Positions 43,496 to 56,033 are shown, numbered from the stretch's first letter. The stretch is 64,000 bases of DNA from Pseudophaeomoniella oleicola (GCA_003868215.1 QWDQ01000087.1:1-64000), one strand, 5' to 3'. Translations and numbers: made by a program. Notes: generated by a model not told the origin, from the sequence alone.

Positions 43496-44791
43496 CTTGC
43501 AGATGAGTGGTAAGATGGTGATTGAACTTACTGTGACTTCAGAGATCGACTGCTTCCCCTTCATATATTCACAAGAACCATAACGAGTGTAATCTCTGAC
43601 TTACTTTCCTCCGTGAGGTGGATATTAGATTCAGGAAACTCCGGGTGCGTAGGGGGCGGAAGGGCTGATCGGAACAATCCAAAAGGCAGCAGCAGCAGCA
43701 ACTACAGTAATACTACGTAGTATTGCCGGCCCCCAAATTACATGACATGAGACATGAGCTGGACCATCTCGCTGAGCTTGACACCAAGAGGAATAAAAAT
43801 AGAAAAAGAGCAACTTGAGGCAACGAGATCTCCGAAATGATGTTGGGAAATTGGATGGAATTGGGCCCCCGTTCATTACCGAGGCTGGACTCCCACTACA
43901 CCTGGTGCCTGGCCTGGTGCTCAACTTGCTGACCACTACGCGTACATCTCCGAGCACCAGGTCATTTACAGTCCTCTACAGTCCTCCTTACGGCAGCGTA
44001 CCGAAGTGGGCGACTTTTCTAGACGAATCTGATCACATTCGGCTTCTTGGGAGACGAAGTAGGTTGCGTTCCATGACCTTGTCATCAAACGACATCATGT
44101 CGGAGAGGCAGAGGTCCGCAATACTGTCCAGGACCGGACATTCTGTGTACAATCCTAAGCAAAGTCAATCTCTTCCCACTCCCGCCCATTGTCTGGATCA
44201 ATCTGGTCCTGATATGTTCTCCTACTGTAGTCTCTACACCAGACCCATTGAAAGCCTTGCAATGAGCTCCACGTCCGCGTTCAAGAAAAAAGAGCGTGCT
44301 GGAAGCCGGTCCATGTCCTTGGCTGTGATTCTGGTTCTGCTCCCTCCCGTCGGGATTAGGGAGGCAAACGCATTCACGCGAACTTATCTCTAACATCTAT
44401 TGCACGTAGAATCAAAGACCGGGACTGAAATAAGCTGGGCGACTGCCAAATTCTAAAGGCGTCAATCAAAGATTTTACAGCTTCGACAAGTTCGGGTGAG
44501 GAAATGTTACTTGTGTATCATGCATTGTCTGTCGTTATCTAGCCCAGACTTGCTGGCTTTCTTGTAATCTAGTGCAACTGTTGTTTATCATTTTGAAAGC
44601 TGACTGCTTCATAACCCAAGCGTCCCGTACCCACTTCTACTTTTCCGATGTTGGCGAGCTCCAAAGCATCCCATTCAGGCCCAATGCTTCCGCTAGAGGC
44701 GCGGAAGTGCTCAGACTAGACACTATAGACGGTCAACTCTGGCTTACCAAGCGCAATCAATGTCCAGCGACGTCGTCGGATCTCGTGTTGA
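43496..44791. other. 1.3 kb intergenic, no gene seen
   Basis: Promoter of the flavoprotein gene and 3' flank of the nitroreductase-like gene. It contains a perfect 16-base palindrome (AATACTACGTAGTATT, 43709-43724). A 192-codon frame (43815-44393) has no ATG at its start and no recognisable domain, so it is not called. Confidence 0.5.
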
Positions 44792-45470
44792 TCAGAGAGT
44801 CGTCAGTGTCTCGTCAATGGGCAATTTCTTGGGCTTCTCGGGATGAGCAGCTTGCTCATCTCCATAGTTCAGGTGGCCCTTCAGTTTATAATCCTCAGGG
44901 ACACCAGCGAACTTCTTTATGGCTGCCTCGAGGGGCGGAAGGGCATTCATGTGCTGCAGGTTGGCGCCTACTCCCTCCAGTTCCAAGGCAGTCCAGACAA
45001 GGATCTGGTGGATGCCTTGAGCGTGATCACCCCAGTCGCCAAACATATGGCCGGTGGCCTTGTGTGTCTCCGCAGCCTGTGTATTCGTCTGTCCACGCTC
45101 CCAGAAGAGTATCTAGAACCTCGTGAGATAATTTGTGTGTGAGCCACGAGAGTTGTTGACCTACGGATCCATATGCAGCCTTATGACTCTGGAAAATGGG
45201 GCCCAACCTTTGCCAGAGATCTGGATTGATGGACATGAGGAGCGGTTCAGCCTCCTTGAGGATGATGCTCCAGAGCTCCTTGTGTTTCTCCCCGAAAGCG
45301 AGCGAAATGCGGACAGGCTGAGTGTTGTAAGCCGAGGGGGCGAAGGAAAGGACTTTGGAGACGATCTCTCGGATACGTTCGTCCGAGAGCTTGGAGGTTC
45401 CTGCTAAACCATGAACACTGCGACGGTAAGCCGCGGCTTCGAGCCACTGGTCAGCCGTGATGGAAGGCAT
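44792..45470 (-). CDS. nitroreductase-like flavoprotein
   Basis: Two exons, 45165-45470 and 44792-45112, giving 208 residues. The fold signature is present: YRRSVHGLAG near the N-terminus, VLSFAPSAYNTQPVRI (the FMN-binding, substrate-side loop), AAYGSILFWERGQ across the intron, then FGDWGDHAQGIHQILVWTALELEGVGANLQHMN and the LNYGDEQ C-terminal block. Fungal members of this Frm2/Hbn1-like group reduce nitro or quinone groups with NAD(P)H or act in lipid and redox signalling. In a polyketide cluster it could reduce a quinone or enone. The intron (GTAGGT...TTCTAG, 52 bases) was placed because the downstream frame is otherwise blocked by a stop. Its start lies downstream of a TATA-like run at about 45525-45535. 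Confidence 0.82.
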
Positions 45471-45934
45471 TTTGACAGAATGTGGGAAATGATTATTCGG
45501 TCAACCTTGGAATACGCCTCATGATAAATATATATACTACGTCTCACGGCAGCCAGAGACCGCATAAATATCAGCCCAATGATCGACACAAAGGTATCCA
45601 TGCTTTTCGGCGGGTGTGCGTTGGTCATGGTTCCAAGAATCACCCACGCTGGCGATCAGGCGGCTTCGGCGTTTCCCTGTGGCCTGGATAGCTGTGCAGC
45701 AAATCGCTGTGATTGGCCCCTTGGCTGCCTGATTTTGTTTCGCGGGTGATAAAAAGTCCGTCTCAAAAGATTTCCCGAAGGACAGACCGAAAGCTGATAT
45801 AAAATAGCACGGAGGAGAAAATTAATCAAGAGTTCATCTTCTTCTACGACTTTCCGTTATTTGTTTCAAAAGCTGACACACTCTCAAATAGACTACTAGG
45901 GCCTACACCGTATCGCATCGCGAACATGGCAGAA
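45471..45934. other. 464-base promoter of the nitroreductase-like gene
   Basis: Spacer between the FSH1 hydrolase stop and the nitroreductase-like start, both on the minus strand. An ATATATATA run about 60 bases before the start could act as a TATA element. No gene recognised. Confidence 0.45.
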
Positions 45935-46759
45935 CTAAAGACTTTGATTTTGCTGTGACGTATTAGACATCGCGCCATCCAAACTGGTCATCAAGTCTGG
46001 AGTCTCTGTCTCCCGTGCAGTTTTGTGGATCTGCTGGACAATCGGCTCGATGTCTCGGCTCTTGATAGGCATACGATGGTCGCCTTCCCACTCCAAGAGC
46101 GTGGCTTGTAGCGGGTCGCAGTACTCCCGAAGTAGGTCTCGGTGCTGGTCTAGACCGGGGTCTTTTAACCCGTGAACGTGGATCGTGGGTAGCCGCAACA
46201 TGTGCTCGTCAGAGCCCAGAGTGAGCCAAGCCGGAGTGGAGTGGGTGAACGGTGTGGCGGCGTCGACCAATCCATGCGGCTGGGGCAGGTCAGGCATGAG
46301 CCATACCAATGGCCCACGACCAGCGAAGAGGACAGCGAACCGGAAGCTGGTCACCCCGCCGCACCTCTGCTGCCGGTAAAGGATGCTAGCTGCCACCTTT
46401 GCACCCTGGCTGAATCCCAATAGGCCAACCCAGTCTCCTGTGGCCCCCTTTGCATCGTCGGCTGCCATAGCCAGCGCAAGAGCGGCGTCGATCCCTGCAG
46501 CAACATCCCGAGGGGTCCAGATTCCGGGCATGCGGTGATCACGGAGCCAGACCCTGAAAGGCCCGTGGTCCTTGTAGACAGACTTAACATCCGGCCCAGG
46601 TTCCACGGTGGTGAATGGAGCCTGTGCGTAGACAAAACGAAAAGAACTTCCGAGACGCTTCTCGAGCACACGGCACTGCATACGGAAGATAAGTGCGTTC
46701 GTACCCCCGCCGTGGAGACAGAGAATGCGCGGCAGATGGATCGTCGCTGTGTCGTTCAT
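45935..46759 (-). CDS. FSH1-family serine hydrolase / thioesterase
   Basis: Intronless, 274 residues, alpha/beta hydrolase of the FSH1 (serine hydrolase) family. Visible parts are LCLHGGGTN near the N-terminus (oxyanion loop), the nucleophile elbow GFSQGA (about residue 118), the HGLKDPG segment with the probable acid Asp, and EGDHRMP with the catalytic His. Family members in polyketide clusters include LovG, CitA and AfoC, which release or edit chains from PKS carrier domains. Here it may unload the HR-PKS or help transfer its chain to the NR-PKS. It lies on the same strand as the NR-PKS and the nitroreductase-like gene. The catalytic triad appears complete. Confidence 0.85.
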   Translation of the reverse strand: MNDTATIHLPRILCLHGGGTNALIFRMQCRVLEKRLGSSFRFVYAQAPFTTVEPGPDVKSVYKDHGPFRVWLRDHRMPGIWTPRDVAAGIDAALALAMAADDAKGATGDWVGLLGFSQGAKVAASILYRQQRCGGVTSFRFAVLFAGRGPLVWLMPDLPQPHGLVDAATPFTHSTPAWLTLGSDEHMLRLPTIHVHGLKDPGLDQHRDLLREYCDPLQATLLEWEGDHRMPIKSRDIEPIVQQIHKTARETETPDLMTSLDGAMSNTSQQNQSL

Positions 46760-47842
46760 ATTGGGGGTACCTGGTACAGGCGGACTGGAGAGGGGGCTCC
46801 GGACAAGGTCGTACTGTCTGCAAATGATGTGTTAAGTCGCATGGAAGAAGATCGCAGAATAGTAATATCCTGACTCACTTAGAGGCTCTGCCGTGACACT
46901 GAGAGGAGAGGGCTATAGTGTACCGCCGGTTACAGCCTTGAGAAGTTGTGCAGTAAGTCGCCATTCTTCTACTTTTCCTGATTGCTCTGTTAGTTGGGCA
47001 ATCTTAATTCCGTTGAATGATTCAGCTGGAGTTATAATAGTCCGGCGTCATATGTCCACACTCCCTATATCACCTTTTGCGGCTGCGTGCTGACGATAAC
47101 TTCACCCCATATCAGTTTGGGGCCGGGTGTGTAATAACGGTGTAAGTTATATCGATATCGTGGCATTGACCAACAACCCGTTTCAACAGAGCCTTTTTCT
47201 TCTAATTAGTGTCTGTCCCCTGCAAAGGTTCAGCTTTCTTCATAGTTGTCCTAGCTCATATAGAGTACATATAATGGCAGTATAGTGATAGTAGTATATA
47301 ATCTTCGTTCGTCGTTAAGTTTCTGAACGTGGCGTCTTGGAACATATATCTACTTGGTAGCCAAAAGGAGGTGAAAATGAGGATATGTGTAGGGTTTGCT
47401 GGCTTCCTGTGGACGCAGAGGGTGTATGGCTGCGTGTCATCAGGCGACGCACATTGATTGTACACTCAAATGCTCATACCCAGTCGAAAGGTGAAGACAC
47501 CTTATATGGTTGAGCGCTTGATACCGACTCTGAACGGGGAGGTGCTGAGGTTGAAATGTTTGATTGTTACAGTAACTTTGCGTGATGAACGCGAAGACCG
47601 ATTCTGCCGGTCGGTAAAGCTTTCTCTTTTGGCCAAGTCTTGTAGAGACAACCTCACTCTCACCTCTGACATCCTCATGTATTCTCTAGTGGCTTCATGG
47701 ATTCTAACCTTCCTGAGATCTCTATTATAGTATTTTGGATAGTGTTTTCTATTTCTATAAACATTCTCTATGCTAAATGCAAAAATACCTACACAAATCA
47801 GACCAACACCAACTCGAGTTTAAAGAAACCCATAGGCATCTA
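46760..47842. other. 1.1 kb intergenic, no gene seen
   Basis: Promoter of the FSH1 hydrolase and 3' flank of the NR-PKS gene. Several short open frames overlap it, but none has supporting features. Confidence 0.45.
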
Positions 47843-50800
47843 TCAGTTACTAAGAAAACCCATCGCTTTCCAGGACGACACGTATGACCGCACCACCTCA
47901 GCACTCACTGGCCCTTCGCCGGCCATGGTTTTGGAATGCTCAATTGATCGTTGCGTGTCCAAAACGATACCACCGCAAGCCATGCGCTCAAAGTGGCCCT
48001 CGAGGAAGCCCAGGGCGAGGGCGGCTGGGTTCTCCGCTGGGGAGAGAGACGATTTACGAACCCGTTTAATCCACTCCCCGAAGGGAACGATGCCGTGAGG
48101 AGGAATATCCAGGGCAGCCGCCAGAAACGTCGTCATCTCCTTCCACGGTTGGCCGACAGGGTTGTCGACGTGATAGACCGGATACGCCTCTGTCGCATCA
48201 TTGCGGCTCTCGATATTCAGCAGGTCGACCATGACGCTGGCGGATTTATCTACGGGCAACCAATGTAGCACGCCTCGCAGGTCGGGCAATGCCTTGAGCG
48301 CCTGAGCGCTTTTCACCACAAAAGCAAAGTGCTCGACTGGGTTCCAGAAGCCGCTTGTGGTCGACCCGGAGATCTGACCCGGCCGCACCACCATGGCCCT
48401 GAAGAGCCGCGGGTGACGGCGTAACGTGTCAGTGAGCATGCGCTCGCACACCCACTTGCCCTCGTTGTAACCGCTGGGCATCACCGCGGCCATGGGCATG
48501 GCCTGCTCGAGCACATGAGACTGGGCTGAGAAGCCAGTCACGCCGATCGAGGAGATAAATTGGAAACCGATCCTGCGTGGCTCGGTTCCTACTACTGCCA
48601 TGTCGTGCGCCAGGTCCAGCAGGTTCCGCATCACCTTAACCTGGGGTTCAAAAGCTTTTAATGGCCGCGTTGCGCTCATGGGCCACGCATTGTGGATGAT
48701 GTGGGTGCCGTTCTGCGCCAGCCAGGTGTACTCCTGGTCTGATAGACCGAGCTGTGGCTTGGAGGTGTTGGTACCGTATACCAGCAGCTTCTCATGTGCG
48801 GCTGGTGACAGGTCGATGCCCCTCGAAGATAGCGCCTCTGCCTGCCGCTTGTCGGCGGGTATGTCACTAATGGCGCGGTTGATGCAAACGACAGTTGCGA
48901 CGTCCGGTCGCTCGGCGAGTGTTTGAACAATATGCGACCCAAGGCTGCCCGAAGCGCCTGTCACGACTACCACAGCTCCGGCACTGGGGCAGATGCCAGT
49001 AGTGCCGTTCACAGCAGCTGCAAGTGCGGCCGACTCCCAACCGCTCGTGTAGGCTGCCACTAGGCGTAGTGCCTCTGCCTCACGGGCTGCTACATCACCC
49101 CTATTAATTACCACTTTGGCCGCTGGGACAGGTGAATCACTCACCGAATCCTGACTTTTGCTGGTAAAGTCCGAGGCATCATCCGGAGTAGAGAGATCAG
49201 ACGATGTGTCTTCATCCCCGGATCCTGAGAATGTAACATCACCCTCTCCGGTTGCCGTGTCATCGTCGCTGTCATCGTCATCCTCTTCTTCCACGTCCTG
49301 CCCACCTCCAGCCCTCGCCAAAGCATTCGACACGCAGGCAACGAACTCGCGAAGAGTGGTTGCTTCCATCGTCTCTGTACGGTCGAGCGTGCAATGCAAG
49401 GTGATCTCGATCTCGCGCGCCAGCTCCATGCCCATTAACGAATCAATGCCCAGGTCAGCCATCTCACTGTCGAGGCTTATCTCGCTGGCCTCAATGCCAG
49501 AAACTATGGCGACCACATCGCGCACCTCGTTTGTGATATCGCGCGGCCGCCCACTCGCAGGCTTTATCTTTTCGCTATTGGTACTCTTTGACTTGGAGCG
49601 GGATTGGAGGGGCGCCAGTTTCTTTGCACTTGCCGCATTGACAGGCGCTTCAAGAGTGGCAAGAGGTTGAGTAGACGACGGTAGAGATGCTGCGGTGCTT
49701 CTTAAAAATGATTTATCTGTTGTCACCCGTGCTAGGATTTTGCTCATCGTCGCCTTAGGAATGCGGACATACTTCAGGCCCATTATGACCTCAGCCAGGG
49801 CACCCGTCGAGGCATCAAAAATGAAGACATCCGTCACGTAGGCCTTTTCGCTTTGGCGCGCGTGTCGAGCGAGCACATGCCAGACACTAGGGCCATGCTC
49901 ATGGCCATCAGTCACCGTCTGAGCCTTGGGCGAGCGCATCACCAGTTCGAGGCCTGTGGCAACAAACATGTCGCTCGCAGGGATGTCCGTCAGTAGGTTA
50001 ACGTACATGCCTGCAACTTGGCCGTACGAATCTGCCTTGGGAACATCAAGCCAGGTGTCGCCGGTGTGGCGCTTGCGTACGATACCCGCGCTCTCGCCGT
50101 TGTCGCGGCCCACCACGTACTGCACGCCGTGGTACACGGGGCCGAAGTCGACAACTTCTTCGAAGGCTCGGTACACGTTGCGACCTCGAAGCGCCTCCAC
50201 GCCCTCATCGTTCGGGCCTAACGCCAGAACGGCTTCGCACTGCGCGTAGCTGATCACTCGCTCCCAGCGTCCGAACTCTTGGAGAGCGGCTGGGTCGGAT
50301 GGCGAGCACATGTTGATGCGACCCTCAGCGTGCTTGTCGTCGGGAGAGGAAGCGCTGACGCTGTGGATTGTCCAGTACCATTCTGTTTCAGCTTTATTGA
50401 GCGGCTCAAGGTCGATGTAGTAGTCGCGTGTCGAGTCAGCGCAGACAGGCGAATGGCTGAGCATATCGCGAACTATCGGCGAGAAGCCATTCGGTCTCCA
50501 TTCCGGATTCAGGCTGAAAAGGGTCTCGATGGCCATGTCTATCTCAAGCGTGGCTGGAGCAATGGGTGCCGTCTTCGCGATGACGTGGGTTGCGAAAAGG
50601 CGCTGATACTTGTCTGAGGCTGTGTTGATGCGGAAGCGAGCCAGCTTTGTTTTCTTCTTAGTGCTGCCGCTCTTGTGCTCCTCAAAGCCGATAAAAGTCC
50701 ATAGATCAAGGGTCTTAGGGTTGACTTGTTCTTGTTGTGCCTGTTCCGCCGCCGGAAGCAGTCTATTGCCCCCAATCATGTTTTGTGCGACCTTGATAGC

Positions 50801-53800
50801 CTGCTCGATTGGCGACTTAAGCTCGAGCCAATGGCGCGTCTTTTCGAACTGGTACGGCGGCAGGAGGAGCTGTGCATACTCACCGGTCTGTAACCGGTGG
50901 TGGGCCCAGAAAGACACACGTAGGCCCTGTTTCCAGAGATCTACAGTTGCATCTGTGAGCTTGTCGATGCCCTTGTTGGTGTTGGTGATGGACACGGATT
51001 GGAAGTGGAGCGTATCAGAAAGCGCTGGCGCCGTCTGAGCAAGTGCGCGCGATGCCATGACGGTGATGGTCGAGTTAGACCCTGCCTCAAGGAAGATGGC
51101 CTGTGGATGCCTCTTTGCTAGCCGTTGTACGGCGTGGTTGAAGAAAACCGGCTGGCGCATGTGGGAGCCAACAAAGGTCCAGTCCAGTCGGGCGGCTGGG
51201 TCGCCGTGCTCTGTGGCACGTTCTATCGGAATGACGGCGTCGTGGAAGGTGACTCCTTTGCCAACCTCTCCGAGGTGGCTGAAGATGCTCTCTACCAATG
51301 CCGAGTGGAAGGCATTAGTGACGTTGAGGCGCTTGCTCTTAACACCCTTGAGCGCGCTGTCCTTTCTAGCGAGCGTGTTGGCAAAGGCGTCGATAGCATT
51401 TGTCGATCCAGCGACAGTGAAGTTGCGAGGACCATTATAGCAGGCGATGCCAGCTGATCCGTCGGATCCGAGGTTCGACTCCTTCAAAAGATCATGCACA
51501 AGTGCTTCGTCAGCCTCGATGGCCATCATGGCCCCCGGATCAGGTCCCCAAGCGCTCTGCACTAGCTTAGCCCGACCGGCAATGACTTTGACTGTGTCTT
51601 CCAGACTCAGCACGCCCGCTACGCAGAGTGCTGATATCTCACCAAAGCTATGGCCCACGACGGATACCACCTTGTTGGCGAGCCCGCAGTCTATCCAGCT
51701 CTTGGCCGAGGCATACTGTATGGCAAACAGCGCAGTCTGGAGCTTTACTACATCCTGATAAGGTTCGTAAGAGAAAATGTGGGGATAGATACTGTCTAGG
51801 CCGTGAGATGTGATGGCAGCATCGCACTTATCCAGGTGATGCCGAAATACTGCTGCACCTTCGTATACTGCGCGGTCGAGCCCAATGAATGTCGAGACCT
51901 GGCCTCCGAAACACAGAACGACGGGACGCTCAGACTTCACAGGCACGATGCCGATGCTGGCAGCTGTGTCCTTGGCAGCCGTGGTTGCCTTAGCAAGCTT
52001 GTCCTGTAGCTCGTTCAATGAACTGCAGCTGAAGATCAGCCCTTGAGGCAAGCCGGGGTTCGATTGCCATTTCATATTGAACGATATATCAGCTAACTTA
52101 GCTTGGCCATCTTTGGCCCCAGTGTGTGAGCGGAGATATGTAGCCAGCGCAGTGCTGTACGCCGCAATGCTACGGACGTCGAGGCCGGAGATCCAGAAGG
52201 GCAATCGAGTCGACGATCCCCCCAAGGAGGTTGTAGTAGGCTTGTGAGCCGAGTGAGCAACCACGACGCTCGAATTGGATCCGCAGGCGCCATAGTTGTT
52301 GATCAGAGCCAGCTTCCGGTCCCCTGGCCAGGACCGCAACGACGTCACAACATCCATGTTATCTGACGGCTGCGCATGAATATTGGGATTCATGCTCTTG
52401 AAGCTAGCTTGGGGAGGGATGAAATTGCCTCGCATCATAAGGAGCACCTTGATGAGGGAGACGATACCCGACGCACCTTCCGTGTGGCCGACGTGGCCCT
52501 TGGCTGAGCCAATGGGCAAAACAGTATCACGGAGAGGACCAGCCACAGCGTTACGTATGCTTTCCCACTCAGCAGGGTCTCCGACGGGCGTGCCAGTGCC
52601 ATGGCATTCGACCAGCGAGATGTCACGTGGGTCTACGCGAGCTTTGCGGATGACGTGATTGAAGAGTGTAGATAGCGAAGGTACGTTGGGAACAAACAGT
52701 GGCGTGGTGTTGAGATTCTGGTTGATTCCAGTAGAGCGGATAGTGCCCAGGACCATGTTACCGTCGGCCACGGCGGTTGATAGCTTCTTCAGGAAGACGT
52801 AGGCGATTCCGTCGCCGCGACAGTAACCATCAGCATCAGAATCGAAGGGTTTACACTGGCCTGTCGGGCTAATAAAGCTGCCGGCGGCAAGGTTCTGTGT
52901 CCATTGCAGGTTTGTCAAGACATTAACGCCACCGCAGAGCGCTGCTGGGACTTCGCCTGACAACAGATCGCGGCAGGCCATGTGAAGGGCCGTTGTCGAG
53001 GAGGAGCATGCTGTATCGAACGTCAACGATGGACCCGTCCATCCAAAGTGATGCGACACTCTCCCCGGGATGAAGCTTCTCAGCTCCCCCGTCCCCGTGA
53101 ACGCGCTGGTGGGATGGCAATGGATATTGACATCGTACTCGTAGGAGCATAGGCCGACGTAAACACCTATGTGCTTCCGTCTTTCCTGCTCAGCTGCGCT
53201 AATCGTGGCCATCTCGTTGAAATACCCAGACTGTTCAAGAGCTTGGTACGCCCCTTCCAGCGAAAGCCTGCCCTGCGGGTCTATCGCCATCGATTCGCGC
53301 GGGCTCTTCTTGAAGAACTTATGATCGAAAGCATCCGCGTCGCGAATAAAATTGCCGTACCACTTCCTGTCGGGGCCGTCGTTTCCACGGAACAACATGT
53401 CGGGCGTCATTCGCTCACGCGTGATGACCTCGTGCTGTGACTCTCCAGTTTTGAGCATTTGCTCAAATCCTTCCAGGTCTTCGCCACCCGCAACCTTGAT
53501 GGACATGCCCACGACCGCAACCACATCTTCGAAACCTTCTTCCGGCTTGACAGTGGGTCTACTCTCTTCTATGACCTGAACTGGTTCGGAAACGTCGGAG
53601 CCCTTCACTGTATCATTACTTTGGGGCTGTTGGTGCGGGGGCACTATAGACTTGCTTATGTCATCCTCAACATCCTCGAAATGTACTTGCTTCGAACCGA
53701 AGGCGCGCAGAATGGTGGGTGGCAGAGGGCGATCGAGTCCAAAGGCAATGAGGGAGATGTCCTCTTTATTCGCCGCAAGGTTCGAGACAGTACTGGTCCA

Positions 53801-54856
53801 GTTCAATTGCTTCGCCAGAATAGAGCGCAGCACCATACCAACCAAGTCGACTTCTTCACCTGAGACTTGCTTCCCCTCGGGGTGGTCGAGATAAGTGGGC
53901 AATGCCAGCCGGGCAGCATCCGGAAATTGCAGCTCAGGCATCGAGTGGCACACTTCAATCAAAGCTTCGGTGTGGGCTTCTCGCTCTGCCGTGGGTGTGT
54001 GGAGCTGGCCCTTGAAGGCAAGTGGTATGGCCGTGACGCCAGCTGACCTCAGTTGCCTGATCAGCTTGGGCGCGAGGCGCTCCGAAGCCGTCACGGTAGC
54101 TCGGGACTCGTCAAAGAGGACAGAGATGTATGCGTCAGGAAACAATTTCGAGACGACGCGCGTCATATCATCGCCCTGCTTGGGGGTTCTCCATGCCGTA
54201 GCCAAGGAGACGGACCTGCCTTTGCCGAGCCCCTTAGTCCACTCCTCAGTGGCTCCTACCAGGGCCGCCATCAGCGCCCCGATGCGTAACGCGGCGGCAC
54301 CGTACTTTTTGAATTCTTGTCGATTGTGGGAGCTGGCAACGGCAACCGCGGCGATCATGCCGGCACAGAAACCCACAGTCTCAACCTTGTTGCTTCCACC
54401 CTGCTGCTGCTGCTGCTGCTGCTGCTCCTTCACCAGCTCTGCCTGCAGATCATCCACAACTTTTCCATTTGGGCTGTTGAATCGAAACTCCAGATAGCGC
54501 CAGTACTGATCCAGCTGAATAGTGACCATAATAACCCCGATCCAAAGATCTGGTATCTCTGCGTCTGGAGCCAGCGACTCAACGGAGGCAGGGCCATGTC
54601 GAAACCACGACTCGAGTTCGGCCAACAGACGAGCTCCCTGCGTTGTGCTGGCCACTTCGGGCATGTTCTCTGTCATGGCTTCCCAGTACCGTGGCAAGCC
54701 GGCCAAGGTCTCCAGTATCCATTCTCCGTTCGCTCCATCCACGACCTGCCGTATCTGTTTTTCCAATGAATTTTTACTTTGTGGCCCGATGTGTCCTCCG
54801 AAAACAAAGCTCGTCGCTTCACGAACATTTGATAAGGTAGGTAGAGTGGGTGCCAT
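47843..54856 (-). CDS. non-reducing polyketide synthase, SAT-KS-AT-PT-ACP-R
   Basis: Intronless, 2337 residues. Domains in order: SAT (about 5-370, GFCAG with Cys164); KS (about 445-870, DTACSSS with Cys617, plus [12 protein letters not shown] and [12 protein letters not shown]); AT (about 975-1290, GHSFGE with Ser1070); PT (about 1385-1700, His1424 in FATHVIAKT and Asp1609 in [10 protein letters not shown]); one ACP ([11 protein letters not shown], Ser1806); an acidic Ser/Asp linker (about 1850-1945); and a thioester reductase domain (TGASGSLGS from residue 1966; Tyr2130 and Lys2134 in YNEGKW). All catalytic residues are present. It should take a preformed chain on the SAT, extend it with malonyl units, fold it by PT and release an aldehyde with NADPH. 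The C-methyltransferase that usually sits between ACP and R in this class is absent. A run of eight Gln (residues 145-152, CAG codons) sits just before the SAT active site. Confidence 0.93.
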   Translation of the reverse strand: MAPTLPTLSNVREATSFVFGGHIGPQSKNSLEKQIRQVVDGANGEWILETLAGLPRYWEAMTENMPEVASTTQGARLLAELESWFRHGPASVESLAPDAEIPDLWIGVIMVTIQLDQYWRYLEFRFNSPNGKVVDDLQAELVKEQQQQQQQQGGSNKVETVGFCAGMIAAVAVASSHNRQEFKKYGAAALRIGALMAALVGATEEWTKGLGKGRSVSLATAWRTPKQGDDMTRVVSKLFPDAYISVLFDESRATVTASERLAPKLIRQLRSAGVTAIPLAFKGQLHTPTAEREAHTEALIEVCHSMPELQFPDAARLALPTYLDHPEGKQVSGEEVDLVGMVLRSILAKQLNWTSTVSNLAANKEDISLIAFGLDRPLPPTILRAFGSKQVHFEDVEDDISKSIVPPHQQPQSNDTVKGSDVSEPVQVIEESRPTVKPEEGFEDVVAVVGMSIKVAGGEDLEGFEQMLKTGESQHEVITRERMTPDMLFRGNDGPDRKWYGNFIRDADAFDHKFFKKSPRESMAIDPQGRLSLEGAYQALEQSGYFNEMATISAAEQERRKHIGVYVGLCSYEYDVNIHCHPTSAFTGTGELRSFIPGRVSHHFGWTGPSLTFDTACSSSTTALHMACRDLLSGEVPAALCGGVNVLTNLQWTQNLAAGSFISPTGQCKPFDSDADGYCRGDGIAYVFLKKLSTAVADGNMVLGTIRSTGINQNLNTTPLFVPNVPSLSTLFNHVIRKARVDPRDISLVECHGTGTPVGDPAEWESIRNAVAGPLRDTVLPIGSAKGHVGHTEGASGIVSLIKVLLMMRGNFIPPQASFKSMNPNIHAQPSDNMDVVTSLRSWPGDRKLALINNYGACGSNSSVVVAHSAHKPTTTSLGGSSTRLPFWISGLDVRSIAAYSTALATYLRSHTGAKDGQAKLADISFNMKWQSNPGLPQGLIFSCSSLNELQDKLAKATTAAKDTAASIGIVPVKSERPVVLCFGGQVSTFIGLDRAVYEGAAVFRHHLDKCDAAITSHGLDSIYPHIFSYEPYQDVVKLQTALFAIQYASAKSWIDCGLANKVVSVVGHSFGEISALCVAGVLSLEDTVKVIAGRAKLVQSAWGPDPGAMMAIEADEALVHDLLKESNLGSDGSAGIACYNGPRNFTVAGSTNAIDAFANTLARKDSALKGVKSKRLNVTNAFHSALVESIFSHLGEVGKGVTFHDAVIPIERATEHGDPAARLDWTFVGSHMRQPVFFNHAVQRLAKRHPQAIFLEAGSNSTITVMASRALAQTAPALSDTLHFQSVSITNTNKGIDKLTDATVDLWKQGLRVSFWAHHRLQTGEYAQLLLPPYQFEKTRHWLELKSPIEQAIKVAQNMIGGNRLLPAAEQAQQEQVNPKTLDLWTFIGFEEHKSGSTKKKTKLARFRINTASDKYQRLFATHVIAKTAPIAPATLEIDMAIETLFSLNPEWRPNGFSPIVRDMLSHSPVCADSTRDYYIDLEPLNKAETEWYWTIHSVSASSPDDKHAEGRINMCSPSDPAALQEFGRWERVISYAQCEAVLALGPNDEGVEALRGRNVYRAFEEVVDFGPVYHGVQYVVGRDNGESAGIVRKRHTGDTWLDVPKADSYGQVAGMYVNLLTDIPASDMFVATGLELVMRSPKAQTVTDGHEHGPSVWHVLARHARQSEKAYVTDVFIFDASTGALAEVIMGLKYVRIPKATMSKILARVTTDKSFLRSTAASLPSSTQPLATLEAPVNAASAKKLAPLQSRSKSKSTNSEKIKPASGRPRDITNEVRDVVAIVSGIEASEISLDSEMADLGIDSLMGMELAREIEITLHCTLDRTETMEATTLREFVACVSNALARAGGGQDVEEEDDDDSDDDTATGEGDVTFSGSGDEDTSSDLSTPDDASDFTSKSQDSVSDSPVPAAKVVINRGDVAAREAEALRLVAAYTSGWESAALAAAVNGTTGICPSAGAVVVVTGASGSLGSHIVQTLAERPDVATVVCINRAISDIPADKRQAEALSSRGIDLSPAAHEKLLVYGTNTSKPQLGLSDQEYTWLAQNGTHIIHNAWPMSATRPLKAFEPQVKVMRNLLDLAHDMAVVGTEPRRIGFQFISSIGVTGFSAQSHVLEQAMPMAAVMPSGYNEGKWVCERMLTDTLRRHPRLFRAMVVRPGQISGSTTSGFWNPVEHFAFVVKSAQALKALPDLRGVLHWLPVDKSASVMVDLLNIESRNDATEAYPVYHVDNPVGQPWKEMTTFLAAALDIPPHGIVPFGEWIKRVRKSSLSPAENPAALALGFLEGHFERMACGGIVLDTQRSIEHSKTMAGEGPVSAEVVRSYVSSWKAMGFLSN
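54401..54424. repeat. CAG/CTG trinucleotide repeat inside the NR-PKS gene
   Basis: Eight CTG units on the plus strand, read as eight CAG (Gln) codons in the SAT domain about 12 residues before the active-site Cys. Pure repeats of this kind are prone to length change. Confidence 0.9.
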
Positions 54857-56033
54857 CGTCTTTGCTTAACGTGGCGCGTGTGGGAACGACTAATTGTCTA
54901 TGTAAATCCAAGAAGAACAGTGAACGATTGAACATTCAGTCGTTTATTCATGCGGGATATATTGATCTAGTAAGGAGATGATGTGAAGAACAACTAAGAA
55001 GGGTATGTATGTTTGTTTTACCTGCCATGTCTATCTTCTCTTGTTTTTAAATGAAAGTGATACCTTTCTTTTTCCATTTTCCCTCCCTAACCTCATGTAG
55101 AACAACCGATCATTGGCTCCTGCCTGGTTGTCCTTACCGCAGTAATTTTTACGCAGAAAAAAAGGACTTACAGCAACAGAGGAGGACCTTTTAGTTTCAG
55201 ACACATTTCGGGACAAAATAATAGCGAACTACCTAGACAGCATGACGGACAATGTTACTCCACCAAACAGGTACACAGACGAACGAAATTCCGAATACTG
55301 AGAAGTGAAAGGCAGGGCAGAAGAGATTGTAATCTACTTGGTGGAAAAGAGGCCGTCTGAAAGTATGCAGAAACAATGGCTCCAGTAGTTTCAGCGAGGG
55401 TAAGGAAGCAAGAAAGCATATGGAGGAGACACTAGGAGTTGCAATAGTCGATCTCGCCGGTCGGTTCGTTGGTAGGTAGGTCTCTTTGCTTTCTTGTATA
55501 GGGCGAGAGGGCAGGCTTATTCAGCCAGCTGAGTACTAAGTAAGGTAGGTAGGTAATCTTCTATATCGTAGCTGTATAAGGTCAACAAAAGTATGGGTGC
55601 TACGCATCGAATGCAACGCCTTAGTACATCTCGCAATAGCTATTTTGAGGCCATCCGAAGCAGTTCTGAGGTTCTTACCCGCCTGAGCCAACAGCCCCCA
55701 AACTGTGAGGTCTCCCAACCTTGGTAGATTGGTGATGACCAAGTCAAGGGGAAATTGAAACTCCGGTTTCAGGACTCAGCAAAAGGGTCCGGTGAAGCAT
55801 CCTGAGGCATCGACATTTTCCAAAATGACCCTCAACATAACAATATTAAAATGTCAGCTAGGTACTCAAGCAACTTTTGTATTGTGGTGTGTTTATTGTG
55901 TCACTTGTTCGCTCGCCCTTTTCTGAGTTGTTTATGCGAGCTTTCTTATCCTGTCTGATCTTTTCGAGTCGACTAACCTCAAACCGACCTTAATTTAACA
56001 AAGGCACTGACAGATTTCATTCACATCTTCGCC
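54857..56033. promoter_or_regulatory. divergent promoter, NR-PKS and FAD monooxygenase genes
   Basis: 1.18 kb between divergent start codons. It includes TCCGGT elements near 55761 and 55787 and GTAGGTAGGT runs near 55475 and 55545. No gene recognised. Confidence 0.5.

Noticed and set aside
43815-44393. Open frame of 192 codons between the flavoprotein and nitroreductase-like genes
   Set aside because: It begins at a TTG, has no domain or signal, and overlaps the presumed flavoprotein promoter.
51470-51490. tRNA B-box-like sequence GGTTCGACTCC
   Set aside because: Lies inside the NR-PKS coding frame and has no matching A box or cloverleaf. A similar match near 18468 is inside UTP20.
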